Shown: positions 52,901-63,966 of the stretch, in pieces
Numbering within the stretch: position 1 is the first letter of the stretch
Layout: each line of letters opens with the position of its first letter
Origin: Pomphorhynchus laevis
Lineage: Eukaryota; Acanthocephala; Palaeacanthocephala; Echinorhynchida; Pomphorhynchidae
Assembly (NCBI GenBank): GCA_012934845.2
Contig: WNNJ02000204.1
Location: 44,287-108,286 of the forward strand
Reading direction: 5' to 3'
Length of the DNA stretch: 64,000 nt
The notes under the pieces: generated by a model
Told to the model about the DNA's origin: nothing
The model's database searches: none
The model's input: only the letters and a program-made list of their open reading frames with translations
Made by a program: the position numbers and the translations under genes

Positions 52901-54329
52901 CTTTCCAGCCGTCGATGCAGCTCGTTGAAAGCCTCGTGTCTTCTCAAACGATCTGCAGGAGATAAATCACGGAGTAAATGAAAATCAGAGCGCGATAATC
53001 TAAATGCATGCTTGAGTAGGAAGTCAACATGATCTTTTGAGTCTAGAACAACTTTTAAAAGTCTAGGTCTATCTGAAAGTTTCTTGCCTAGACGAAAAAC
53101 TCTTCGAACTTTAAGACACTTCGCAACATCCACATCGCTCTGGAGAAAAATCTTAGAAAACACTGCGCGAAGATGCACAATATCGTCATCCAGTCTACTT
53201 TAGGGATTGTTACTGAGAGATTCTTCAACACCGCTCACGATAACGTTTAACTCTCTTCTGGAGTTAAATTGTCTAGAGCTGAATTGTTTAGGGCTAGCAG
53301 ACGGAACTAATGAAGAATGAGTCTCAGGGGCAATCGATGGCCGTCGATGATTTGGAGGAATCACTGTATGTTGTTTATTATTTGGAAGGCTAACTATTTG
53401 TCGTAGATTATCTATAGGCCTAACTATAATCTGACTAGCCTTTGCAAGATCCTTAACGCTCTCAATTAACGGGGCTACTAGAGGAGCAACACATAAACTG
53501 CAGCGGGGATGCAGTTGCTGCGGGTAAGCACAAGGACGCTCACTACAATCGCTACCTAGAGGACAGTTTTGAGAACAATCACTGCCCGAGGAAGTGTTAA
53601 CAGGAGTTGACAAATCAACATTTGCATGCTTGAAGGCGGAACATTTGTTATCTACATCAAGACCGACGCTGCTCGAGTCCAATATATGGGGATGAACAAT
53701 AGAATCCAAGAAGGAAGTTGTTTGAAGGAGTAATCCATCACATTAGTCTCATGCAATGCATCCCTAACGAAGCATTGAGTTGAATTGTTATTGAAGGGTA
53801 TGATTGAACGATCGCTCATTTCTAACTTCGACTGCTGCGTGAGAGAATGATTGAGTACATGAATAGCATTATTGGTTCCTATCTCAGATAATTTTGGAGT
53901 GGCCGAAACATCATCAATCCCTGACGACGAGCTGCTTGACTTTCTGAACGCTTCTGAACTCCGTTCTGGTTCGTTAATACTATGATCTTCCCCATCGTTG
54001 TGACTGTTTAAATCTGCGTTCCTCTTTAAACCATTTATTGATACTTGCTCGTCACAATGGCCCTTGAACAACAAGGAGAGCAATTCGGAGGCACAGAACC
54101 CACAAACAAAATACCTAGACAGTAGCGATTTCGTCAGACAGGATGGAACGTTGACAGCTGTCCATATGTCGCATCCAGATCTGCTGCAAGAAACCTCGTG
54201 TTGCTGATACCCAGAGGAGGGGCTTGCTAATTTTGATACAGTCTGATTGCGAGTACCGTTAATCTGCTGACTTGCTAAGCATTTTTTCGTTTCTGTCTTC
54301 TTTGTTCTTGCCATCGATTGTTGTGTCAA
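52819..54329 (-). mobile_element. LINE B ORF1 (zinc finger and RNA-binding-type region)
   Basis: The Met at 54327-54329 starts MTQQSMARTKKTETKKC. A cysteine cluster follows at about 54060-54220 (SCSRSGCDIW, then FVCGFCASEL), sharing its layout with LINE A ORF1. A Ser-rich middle comes next, and in later frames (53200-53709 and 52819-53178) a region with RRVFRLGKKLSDRPRLLKVV and HRRLESGE, typical of CR1/Jockey-type ORF1 proteins. Two or three frame changes. It slightly overlaps ORF2. Confidence 0.82.
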
Positions 54330-54500
54330 CTCGCTTCGCTCGTTGTAATCGAATAATTGTGTGTTTAAGCTTGTGTGTTTAAGCTTGTGTGTTCGTTGGG
54401 ATTGCTTGTAAGTAGTTGTGTATTGTAAGTAGTAGCTTGTAAGTAGTAGTTGTATAGTCGATGTGAATTAATATATTATTTTTAATCTCCTGATCCTTGT
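54330..54500 (-). mobile_element. LINE B 5' untranslated region with short repeats
   Basis: Contains two tandem copies of tgtgtttaagctt at about 54358-54386 and repeated ttgtaagtagt units at about 54408-54450. Followed upstream by AT-rich DNA, so the 5' end is probably near 54470-54500. Confidence 0.5.
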
Positions 54501-55029
54501 TTTGAAAGTTGGCGTCTTTGGAGTGAATTGTATGTTATTTTATTGTATGTTTATTAGAAACCAAATTTTTTTTAAGGTGAATGACTGATAGAAACGATAT
54601 TAAACGTTTTTTATTCTTCTGTGGGTTTTGAGTAGTCAGGATCGATATTGGGTTTCGGGTTTCAAGTGTATATTCATCAATCTACTCAGTAAATTGATGT
54701 GAAAATAAAAGATAAAAATAGAAGTCTTTATTGAGTAGATCTACAAAACATGCAATAAACGTGTCACCAATTTAATCAATAGCGTTCATAACAATACCTG
54801 GTAAACAATATTTATCTGATACAGTTTGTATTATTTACTTGTTATTAGTAACTTGAAAAAGGTTGCATTGTTTGATCGAAACGTTGTAAAATATAAACAA
54901 TTTGTATATCTTATAATAAAGATTTCTTAATAAATAATAATAAGTTGGAATAGTAGTTAGACAATAAATTAAATATGAGCAATTTTAGTAGTAGTACATT
55001 ACCACATAATAATAGAGCTCTAGCACACA
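54501..55029. other. AT-rich spacer
   Basis: No exon recognised. On the minus strand it would be the 3' flank of the gene ending at 55030. Confidence 0.5.
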
Positions 55030-55588
55030 GACGACAGCTGTCTATCTAATGATCTTCAATTCCCACTTCTTTTCAAAGCACCTCTCCTCCTTCAAAGCGT
55101 CATTATTCCTGTCCGAAGAAACCATCCACTGCCCGTCTTCAAAAGTACTTACGCTTCTGAACTTCACACCGCAGCCAGGGCTATCGCAGGTGAGACACTT
55201 TCAGAACTCAACAGAAAAGTTTAGTGGAACAAAATTTAAATGTTATTATGCGCTTATTTTCAATTGAATTTCTAGAACGTTGTTTCCATTCAATGTTTTA
55301 CTATGGATTTTACAATATAAGACCAATAGTCATAACCCACAACGTCATAAATATTTCCTGTATTATCCTCGTAAATATGAAAACTCTTTACATTAAGGGC
55401 ACTATCTGTGCCCTTAATGTAAAGATCATAATTTCTTCCCATCTCTGTGAAAACGTCATTACATCTCCTAGCGTCCTCGATGATTTCAACCTTGGCCTTT
55501 CCATGGTCTTTGTCTTCATGAACATTGTTCCTTTCATTATCTGTAAGGTCGTCATCACTTTCAACAATATCACCGGTAAATCCAACTT
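55030..55588 (-). CDS. Candidate host gene, last two exons, unknown product
   Basis: Minus strand. An open segment from about 55586 to 55314 reads DIVESDDDLTDNERNNVHED, then HGKAKVEIIEDARR, NYDLYIKGTDSALNVKSFHI and NTGNIYDVVGYDYWSYI. A donor (gtaaaatcc) follows, then a 116-nt intron, an acceptor (ttctgaaag) at 55198 and a last exon 55197-55050 or so: CLTCDSPGCGVKFRSVSTFE, DGQWMVSSDRNND and CFEKKWELKIIR, then stop. Phases match (0/0). The amino-acid composition is coding-like, unlike its frame neighbours. I do not recognise a family. Possible upstream exons at 55600-55880 include VADTEVVDHDNTD. No transposon signature is present. Confidence 0.5.
55386..55424. repeat. Perfect 17-bp hairpin inside the candidate exon
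   Basis: ctttacattaagggcac and its exact complement gtgcccttaatgtaaag, with a 5-nt loop (tatct on the plus strand). It coincides with the codons for DLYIKGTDSALNVK on the minus strand. Confidence 0.9.
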
Positions 55589-55599
55589 ACTTTTTCATG

Positions 55600-55880
55600 G
55601 TCATCCACCTCCTTTCTTAAATTAATGAAACCGTCATTACTTTCCTAACATCATTGGAAAAACAGTATCAGTGTTATCATGGTCAACCACCTCTGTATCA
55701 GCAACTGGAAAAATGTAGTTCGGAAGAATTTGTCCTTTCTCCCTCATGTTTAAGACGAACTTCAAGTTGGTCTTAAAGTTTGAGCATAAAAGCTCGATAC
55801 AGAAGCATTCATATGTAAAACAAATAATAATGAAGAGTGAACCCGCTTTATCATCGGGTGCCCCTACCTCTTTTGACAAC
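55600..55880 (-). other. Possible upstream exons of the 55030-55588 candidate
   Basis: Minus-strand pieces LSKEVGAPDDKAGS, NFKTNLKFVLNMREK and VADTEVVDHDNTD are separated by acceptor/donor-like motifs (tttttccag, aaaaagtaagt). A short KEVDDHEK segment lies between ttaatttaag and gtaagt. The exon structure is not resolved. Confidence 0.3.
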
Positions 55881-56239
55881 GCGACCTATCTCAATTGAGG
55901 CAGTTTATCCTTCAAAATTATCTATCTAAATGAGTTTTTGAATAGACTGACTTTAGTCAGAGATAATATTTGCAGGCAATTAGTTCCCGTTTTGTGCTAC
56001 CATGTCTCGCTATATTTCCTATTGCGTCTGCGCTTATGTTGGAGTGTAAAAGAATGACTGCGGAGCTGAGGTAGTTCGAGCACATAAAGGTGTGGCTTCA
56101 AAATATGGTCGGAACTGTAAAGAATTTTCCACGCTAGGATCAAGTATTAATTCCTAAGCATATTATTATTAAATACAACAGCAGCAAAAGAGCGTAGAGC
56201 TCGTACAGGCTGGGTACAGGGTTAAAAAAATATCAATGA
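55881..56239. other. Spacer between host candidate and LINE F
   Basis: No clear coding signal. Part may be the 3' UTR of LINE F (antisense). Confidence 0.45.
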
Positions 56240-57565
56240 AAATCCGATTGTTTTAAGTTAGTACATTCTTCAGATTTCTCTTGAAGGACAAAATACTGGA
56301 GGCCGAAACCACTTGACTTGGTAGCTTATTCCAGCTTTTCCACGTTCGGTTGACAATTGTGTTAAATCTTCTTCGTGGACGAATGTGGGTCTTTAACGTG
56401 AGGTGATGTCCCCTCAATCTGTTTGAATTTCGAAGTTCGAACAGTTTGCGACAAACATGTTCCCTCTGCCCTTTTTGAACATTAAGCGCTGTCCACACAA
56501 ACATTAAATCAGATGACTTTAAAGATTTCTTCACTGTGGTCACACCAAGTGCGTGAAGTCGAAAAATGAATGAGAGCTTGCGTTGGCTGGGTACAAGATG
56601 TGTGGCCTTGCGTAATATGGATTCGTACAGGTTCATCTCTGTCGTAGTTTGAGGGTGACAGGCAGGTGAAGCGTATCTCATTAAAGATAAGACATAAGCA
56701 TTGTAAATTAACTTAAAACTGGATGCGTCAAGCTGGCCAATGGTCCTTCTAATAAGTCCTAAAATTCGACGGCATTTAGCAACTGTGTGACTGGTATGTG
56801 GGATGGTCGATAAGCTTCTATTTACGATCACTCCAAGGTCTTGAAATTGGAGAACTGTTTCAATTTCTCTTCCGTCAATGGTATATGATGAATTGATGTG
56901 TAGATGTCCGATGCGCATATGTTTTGACTTATCGGGGTTTAATACCAGTCCCCGTTGATTACACCATACCTTAATATTATCAATGTCTCTCTGGAGTATC
57001 ATTGGATCTCGGCTATCGATTATTGGTCGCCAAATTTTCAAGTCGTCGGCATATAAACCACATGGACTCGAAATAGCTGTAGTAAGCTCGTTGATGTAAA
57101 TAATGAAGAGCAATGGACTGAGTACCGATCCCTGAGGAACACCGCGTCCAGGATTTCTTGTTTTTGACATTTGTTTATTAGCCAATACAGTAATCTTCCG
57201 ATTTCTAAGGAAGGAGTTAATCCAATTAAGGAGGGTTCCTCTGATGCCGTACTGTTCCAGCGTAATAAGGAGGACATCATAGTATATCCGATCAAATGCT
57301 TTGCTGAGGTCGAAAAATAAAACATCAACACTAACTCCAGCCTCGGCATATCTAATCCGATCACTCCTCGCAAGTATGAGGTTTGTGACAGTAGATCTTT
57401 CTGGGCGGAAACCATGCTGGTTGTCGCAGAGTACTTGGTTATCTTCTAGGTGCCCGATGATTCGTTTAAAAAGCAGTTTCTCTAGCACTTTACAAGCAAC
57501 GCAGGTAAGGCTTATGGGCCGATAGTTGCTTGCTAGATTACGGTCGCCTTTTTTGTAGAGAATAT
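56240..57565 (-). mobile_element. LINE F, CR1-like, 5'-truncated, long open RT frame
   Basis: A 411-codon open frame (57488-56253) covers the RT: DNQHGFRPERSTVTNLILA, VLFFDLSKAFDRIYYD (motif A), GRGVPQGSVLSPLLFIIYIN (motif B), GLYADDLKIW (motif C), FQDLGVIVNRSL, MRYASPACHPQTTT and RTWKSWNKLPSQVVSASS to a stop. The same frame extends upstream to about 57560 with KKGDRNLASNYRPISLT. The endonuclease is absent. Related to LINEs D and E. The unbroken RT suggests a young insertion. Confidence 0.87.
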
Positions 57566-57599
57566 CTTCAATTAATAATAAATGGAGACGCCTGAGCCT

Positions 57600-58010
57600 G
57601 TCTTTGGATGGAAGCTTTCATATACCAAGGACTAATCGAGTCGCTTTTCGGAGTATACCCTAGTAAATGTACACACCTTTTCGTAGGCGTGGGTAAGTTG
57701 CAGTGCACACATATACTAAAATGGACTGTATGAAAGCAGGATACAGGATTTGAAAGCCCATTTTACATAACAAGCCAAACATCCGTTTTAAAAGCTCTAA
57801 TAAGCGAGAGCATCTGGAGTGTATATGTTTTATATGAAGACTGGGTTGAAGGTTGTTCGAAATTATCACACCTAGGTCGCTCGAACTTGTTACTGTTACG
57901 GTATATCCATCTGAGAAGAGTAGAAAGCGCCAAAAAGCAAGATTATTTTTTACTTCCAATCGTTTAAAAAACCGATTCATAGTTTCATCACACCAATCAA
58001 AACACAGTTC
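57600..58010 (-). mobile_element. LINE G fragment (RT C-terminal region), antisense
   Basis: A minus-strand frame at 57660-57980 has VTSSSDLGVIISNNLQPSLH and PAFIQSILVYVCTATYPRLR, the post-RT region of a CR1-like LINE different from LINE F. Ends are unclear. Confidence 0.65.
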
Positions 58011-58283
58011 CTAAGCATCCCGTTGATCTCCCTCTATGATCAATTTATTGTCCGGCATCAGATACGTCATCGAGACGAGATTATAAACAAAATCACAAGC
58101 CCCCAAAGTTAGTTTAATAAATACTTAAATATATTTAAGTATTAAATACTTTAATATATTTAAAGCTCCGACGCACGTTTTTGCTGAACAAGTATTTTTC
58201 GCTGCATTTGTATCTCTCATGTGAATAATATAGTTTACCCACCAAACACTTAATTTTATATAAGCATTACCTTAAAATAATGT
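58011..58283. other. AT-rich spacer
   Basis: Contains a palindromic run of taaatatatttaa type near 58125-58165. Nothing else recognised. Confidence 0.5.
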
Positions 58284-58628
58284 ATAAAATCAGCCTTCAC
58301 TCTTTTTCTGTTGGCCGCTGCAATCATTTTTGCACTAATTATTAATGTGAGTAACAGGTCACTGATAAATTATCAAAAGTAGAAACTAAAAGCATTACCA
58401 AAAATGCGAATAGAGAATAAAATGCTGTGCAACGAACGTTTCGGAGCTTTAAAAGACTACGAAAAAAAAACACTCAAATCAACAATTACAACTGGATATT
58501 CGGGAATAAAGGTTAGTGACTTAATTGTTAATCGGGAAATTGAGGAGCTTTCTCCAATAAAAAGAACTAGTCAACCTAGTGAACGTCATCCCGTCTATTC
58601 CAATACAGAAAAACCAATTCTTAAATGA
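58284..58628 (+). CDS. Candidate small secreted protein with a 36-nt intron
   Basis: A hydrophobic signal-peptide-like run (KSAFTLFLLAAAIIFALI) ends in frame at a donor (gtgagt, about 58347). Thirty-six nt later an acceptor (caaaagtag) leads in the same frame into 58383-58628: KLKALPKMRIENKMLCNERF, YEKKTLKSTITTGYSG and REIEELSPIKRTSQPSER, then stop. Phase is 0 on both sides. No in-frame ATG precedes the hydrophobic run, so either another exon supplies it or translation starts at the ATG at 58404 instead. A single cysteine is present. Product unknown; secretion is inference. Confidence 0.35.
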
Positions 58629-58825
58629 ATTCCTGAGGAAGTTTATAAGCTTACAACCTAACAGAATCATGATTAATTCCGCCAAAGTAATGAATAATTA
58701 CTATAGAATTCGTTTGTTTCTTCCGACATAGCAAACCTTCTACACTAAATTCATTAAAGAAAATTCTGCCAACAAAGGAACACTGGTATCGAAACCAATT
58801 ATGGCATCTGTAAATATAACGAATA

Positions 58826-60840
58826 TCTTCTTCTTTTTCTTCAGCATTTGCTCCGCTTCGTCACGGATCCGCCTTTTTGACCAAATGCTTCCACTTTTCT
58901 CTGTCTTTCGCGTATTCTTTCGTTACCCCAGCTACTATCATATCCCTTCTTATTGTGCCCAGCCATTCTGCTTAGGACGCCCAAAGAGTCGTTTTCCTTA
59001 TACAATTAGGTCCATCCTATTCTTTATGACGGTGGTTGTGTTTGCGCGGATTACATGACCAAACCATTGTAATCGGGCTTCCCGCAATTTTTCCTCAATC
59101 GGCTGAACTCCAAACCTTTTTGGGGTAATTTCGTTTCTTTCATGATCGATCAGTGTGATGCCGCCAATCCACCTCAGCATTCGCATTTCCATCGCTTCTA
59201 ATTTGTAGGTTTCGTTTGTAGCAGGCCAGCACTCTGCTCCGTACAGTGTGACTGGGCGAATGACGGTGTTGTATATCTTTGAAATAAGATTATCTGGAAT
59301 TTTCTTATCGCATATTACGCCAGTCATCACACACCATTTTGCCCACGCACACTTGATCCTCCTATTGATCTCAACTGCAATCGATCGTTCTGATGCTACG
59401 GTGCTGCCCAGATATGGAAAGTCCTCTTTCGTTTTAATGCTAATACCATCTATCCGGAAGTTATCTGCTGCAGAATCTCCTGCGCTCAGCATAACTGTCT
59501 TCTTAAGATTTAGGTGTAGGCCGTATTTTTCCATATGATCTTTCCACGCACGAATATGCTGCTCCAATTTATTTTTATCCTCGCATGCAACCATTACATC
59601 ATCAGCGTACAGGATAGTCCACGGAACAGGTCATTGTAGGTCGCTAGTGATCGCATTCATGACTAGGATGAACAGGAAAGATGACAAAACGGATCCTATG
59701 TGTACTCCTACACTTATTTAGAATGACTGTGACAGTCCAGCGGCAGATTTCACTTTACTCACCGAGTGCGTGTATAGGATCTTTACCCACTCAACCATCT
59801 CCTCTGACACATGATGTCGCCTTAGTGCGAACCAGATAACGTTCCCGGGCACTCTATCGAACGCCTTTTCGAGGTCAATAAAGGCAATATTAAGTGGCTT
59901 GAGTTTTTCGCGGTATTTTTCATCAATTGCCTTAAAGTGTGAATGGCGTCTATCGTTCCGCATCCCTTCACAAATCCGTTTTGGTTCACACTAATCTCCG
60001 CAATAAGCCGAAGTCTTTGCTCGATTATTTTTTCCAGAATCTTCATCATGTGCGATAATAGCCTAACCGGGCGGTAGTTTGATCCATCTGCTGGACTTCC
60101 CTTATGTTTCCAAATCGGCACAGTGACACTCAGTCTAGTCACGAGGTATTTGTCTTTCCCACAATACCCTGTTTGAGAACGCTGTGAGACATTCTACTGG
60201 TTGCCAGAATGAGGACTTCCACAATTCAGATGGTATATCGTCTGTGCCTGTAGCTTTTCTCGATCGTGAATTATTTAGGGCTGATGTAACTTCTTCCTTA
60301 TTGATTTCTTCCATCGGGCCGAGAACAGGATTGATATAGGGAATCGGTGGATGAGGAAATTCAGTTGTGCTGATCATCTCATAGTGTTTTCTCCATATTT
60401 CACACGCTTTTTCCTTATCATTTGTGAGTTTTCAGTGCCGTCATTGATACCATGAAAACGCCCAATGTCCTCGCTCTGTTTTTATCGATTTTTAGCCAAG
60501 CGGTATAGTGTATTTTGCCCTTTCCTACTGTCAAATTCATCGTACACGGCTTTCTGTTTTCTGCTGTTAGTGGCAGCAACTACACACTTTGCGCGTTTTC
60601 GGCATCCTTATATACATTCAAATTTTCCAAGGTTTTCACCTGTAGAAAAGCATTATATTTCTTCTTCTATTCCCTTACTGCTTCCTTCACTTCCTCGGTC
60701 CACAGCCAGGCACATTATTCTATTTTACGCCTTCCAGCCTTTACCACTCCACAATATTGCCTCGCAGACTTATGTATTTGCTCCTTCACATTTGTGCACG
60801 TTTCTTCTATCGTTGTGATGGGAGGCAAGACAATGTCTTC
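58826..60840 (-). mobile_element. RTE-clade LINE 2, antisense, 5'-truncated, decayed
   Basis: Reads from about 60840 down. The post-endonuclease linker has TIEETCTNVKEQIHKSARQY. Then come KACEIWRKHYEMIS, RKATGTDDIPSELWK, YRPVRLLSHMMKILEKII, NIAFIDLEKAFDRVPGNVIW (motif A), and at 58998-59594 VKDH-type downstream blocks: YLGSTVASERSIAVEINRRI, GVICDKKIP, RPVTLYGAECWPAT and RLQWFGHVIR. Motif B and C are disrupted around 59600-59720. The 3' end has ctgaagaaaaagaagaagat, like the RTE at 16783. Several frame changes. Confidence 0.83.
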
Positions 60841-61877
60841 GACAAGATAACGAATATACTTCCTAATATAGAAAAAATGATTTAGAAGAGCTGAAAAAAC
60901 TTTATTCTCTACATAATATTCGATTAATAGAGAATATCTTCTCTATTAATAGAGAAGATCAAAATCTCCCCATTTAATATGCGAACACTGAGAAAGACAA
61001 CGCTTATATCCTATCGAACTCTGCATCCAATTCGTTTATGGGTTGCAACCTGAATTTCACATTTGCAAGCACAGACAATCTCACGTTTCCACACTGTAAT
61101 ACCTGTCACATATGCGGACACTTGAGCTCAACTTGTGGAAGAAAAATGACTTGCGGTGTGTGTACATCGAATTATGTAGATCATGGCGCATAATGCAAGC
61201 TTGCTCTCAGTTGTACTAACTGTGGACTCAAACACCATTCTTAGTCAAGAAAATTCTCGGTTTTCAAAGATTACGTGAGTAGACAATCAATAAAGAAGAA
61301 CGTACACTCTCCCCCACTGTGACAAATACGGAGTATGGCTCATCAGAAATTAATGTGGAACAAATGTTTAGTTTCTTTAGATCGCTTCAAGAAGAAGCAG
61401 CACGATCAATTCAATCGCTGATTGCCCATTTGACGACAAATACACCCTCGACAATATCCTCTCTTCCGGTTACCATGTCTTCCAATAAGATAGCTCAATC
61501 AAATATTTATAATACTGATTCTAAAAGGAGATCAATATCACACTCCATGAAACATGTCTTCTTCCAAGACAGTGCCTCTGTTTAAGATTCTAAACAGCAA
61601 ACAAACATTTGGAGACAGGCGGATGCGGTTGACATGGGAAATGAGGATATTGCCCGTGGGCATAGCCTTCTATCTTGTAGAGATGTATATGTTATAGTCC
61701 TTCAGGATACGCGGTCGATTAGTCTTCTCCAGGACATTACTCGATTTATCCCTAAGCACATATACATCCACTATACTCAGTACATAACCCCACCTCACTC
61801 ATCTTCACCACAAGGTCTTTAAACCCTAGTAAAGAACACCTTCAGATCAGTCCTCTTACTAAACTATTCTACACTAA
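60841..61877 (+). mobile_element. LINE C copy 3, 5' part (ORF1 and start of ORF2)
   Basis: aagataacgaatatac at 60845 parallels LINE C copy 2 at about 47207. ORF1 shows NSFMGCNLNFTF and FPHCNTCHICGHLSSTCGR, then CGVCTSNYVDHGA and CTNCGLKHHS, i.e. zinc knuckles, at about 61020-61250. A later ORF1 piece is at 61319-61585 and the ORF2 endonuclease start (RDVYVIVLQDTRSI) at 61634-61822. It is interrupted at about 61877 by a PLE and resumes at about 63967. It is broken by stops. Confidence 0.8.
60923..60950. repeat. Perfect 12-bp hairpin
   Basis: attaatagagaa and ttctctattaat with a 4-nt loop (tatc), within LINE C copy 3. Confidence 0.8.
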
Positions 61878-63966
61878 ACTATAACAATAAAAAATATACA
61901 CTGACCATAAAATTCATTAATAAATGCAATAAATAACATAAATATAGGTAGACTTTTAAATAATTCTAACAGTAAAGAAATAATAGGATCAGATTTAAGT
62001 AAATATATTCCTAAAATAAGGTATAAGTTGTTACCGTTATTTGGACGATAAATTTGTAATAATAAAAAATGAAATTAATATGTAACGATAAAATTAGAAA
62101 CATTATAGAAACGGAATGCAATTACAAGAGTCTTAATTTTGATAAAATAAACGAAAATATATGTACTTATAATCTAGAATTGATTGGAAATAGGGTTTAA
62201 AGGAAAATTCTATCAAAATAGTATAAATATAAATTAAATAATAATAACAATAAAAATAAAATTTACAATTCGTTATATAATGACTTAAATGTTTATTTTG
62301 GTAAGCTGATTAGTAGTAAAAGCTTAAATACATCAAAGATATACATTTGGAAAACTTATATATTAGATAAAATTAGAGAGAAAATGAAATTAACAAACAA
62401 TTATAAAAGGAAATATCAAATTAATAAAGATTTGTATACAGAACTTACTAAATTAAAGGATAACTACATAATAACAACTATTGACAAAGCTAGTAATAAC
62501 TTTGTCTTCATATGCAAAAAGCTTTATTATGATATGCTCATGAAAGAGGTAAATTATAATGATTTAAATATAACATATAAATTTAGTGATTTAAATTTAG
62601 AAACGATTATTACAAGTCATTGTACTATAATGGATCAAAAGGGTATAAAGATTGAATAAGATCACTTTCTATTTATATGAATAAGATACTTAAAGTAATT
62701 AAAGCACACTTCAAAAAATATTGCAAGGTAATCGAAATTAATACTGGTATAAAACACTATTTCAGTATTAATTCTACAAAAGAATTTTTAGAACAGACAA
62801 AAGGAATAAATTTTCAAAATATAAATACATACGATTTTAGTACGCTTTATACAAATCTAGATTTAGTAGATATTAAAGAAGCGTAAGTAAAATTAATTAA
62901 TCTTATATTCGGAAAAAGATATACATATATATGTTATAATAATTATAACGCCTATCTAACAAAAATTAAACCATCAAATAAATATAAATATATGGATAAA
63001 ATTGAATTAATAGAATCCTTAAATATTTTGATAAATCAAAATTATTTAAAAGTAGGGACATCTATATTTAGACAAGTAAAAGGTGTTCCAATGGGTGGTA
63101 ATAGTAGCCCAATTATAGCTGACTTGTTTTTAAGCTTTATAGAATATGAATTTGTTCATAACTTTGTAAAAACTAAATCTAAACAATATAAATATATGAA
63201 ATATATGTTTCGATACATTGATGATATATGTGTATTTAATTCTAATAATTTTTATTCAATTAGTGAGCACATTTATCCAGAAAGCCTTATTCTTAACAAA
63301 ACCAATATTAATGATAAAGAAGGTGTATATCTAGATATGAACATTAAATTAACATTAACTAAAACTACTATTAATTTATATCGTAAAGATGACATATTTA
63401 AATTTACAAGAAACATATTTTTGCATGAGCATGCATGCATACCATATAATATAAAATGTAATACATTAAATAATGAAATTTTAAGAATTGCAACAATATG
63501 TAATGATATTGGCTTTCTTCAAAATCATTTAAATAATTTAATAGATACATATTTTAAACTAGGTTACTATAAAAATAACATCAAGCAGAAAATAGTAAAA
63601 TATATAAATCAACACAATAATATAAAGAATAAATTTAAACTCTTAAGTGGCAAATTTTTATGGATGGATAATAAATAATATACTTTGTATTAGAATAAAA
63701 TACTGTATAATCAAATTTAATCAGAGGAAATACATCATTAGCATGTGTTTGGCCCCGCTGCTATGTTGGGTAGATAAGTTAGGGGCCGAAACCTGATAGC
63801 ATAGCAGCTCCTCCTGATGACCTCTAATCCTGATTCTGATACAACTTCTGTTATTTATAAGTCAATTCATAAAAGTGACTTTTATTTTAACATTACTTTT
63901 ATTTTATCATTATGTTTTGTTTATTTTATAATTATATTAAATACGTAGACTCAGTTAGCTGATTTG
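61878..63966 (+). mobile_element. Penelope-like element, most complete copy, nested in LINE C
   Basis: Non-LTR-type retroelement of the Penelope order. RT pieces in order: DKASNNFVFICKK (62384-62659), YDFSTLYTNL as motif A (about 62835), KGVPMGGNSSPIIADLFL as motif B (about 63085), FRYIDDICVF as motif C (about 63215), then the C-terminal region to FLWMDNK at 63678. The segment holding YWNPKLHK in other copies is deleted here. One or two stops and a frame change occur. No GIY-YIG endonuclease follows the RT; the terminus follows at once. An N-terminal endonuclease, as in permuted PLEs, is not recognisable in 61878-62380. The 3' region folds strongly and ends at gtagactcagttagctgatt. Confidence 0.85.
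63747..63820 (+). ncRNA. Structured RNA candidate in the PLE terminal region (pseudoknot-like)
   Basis: Stem A pairs gtttggcccc (63747-63756) with ggggcc-g-aaac (63782-63792), ten pairs with one bulged G. Stem B pairs gctgctatg (63757-63765) with catagcagc (63800-63808), nine perfect pairs. Their order A-B-A'-B' defines an H-type pseudoknot. A CTGATGA box (63814-63820) follows. PLE terminal repeats are known to carry hammerhead ribozymes, but I could not fold a standard hammerhead here. The 3' half is conserved in the inverted copy at 6060-6104. Confidence 0.5.

Noticed and set aside
60465-60850. Plus-strand Phe/Ser-rich membrane-like proteins
   Set aside because: Antisense shadow of the RTE linker region, which has RTE similarity on the minus strand.
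63782-63830. Standard hammerhead ribozyme
   Set aside because: Both a GAAAC box and a CTGATGA box are present, but their order and the 22 nt between them do not allow the two hairpins a type II hammerhead needs, and the pairs next to the boxes do not match. Kept only as a structured-RNA candidate.
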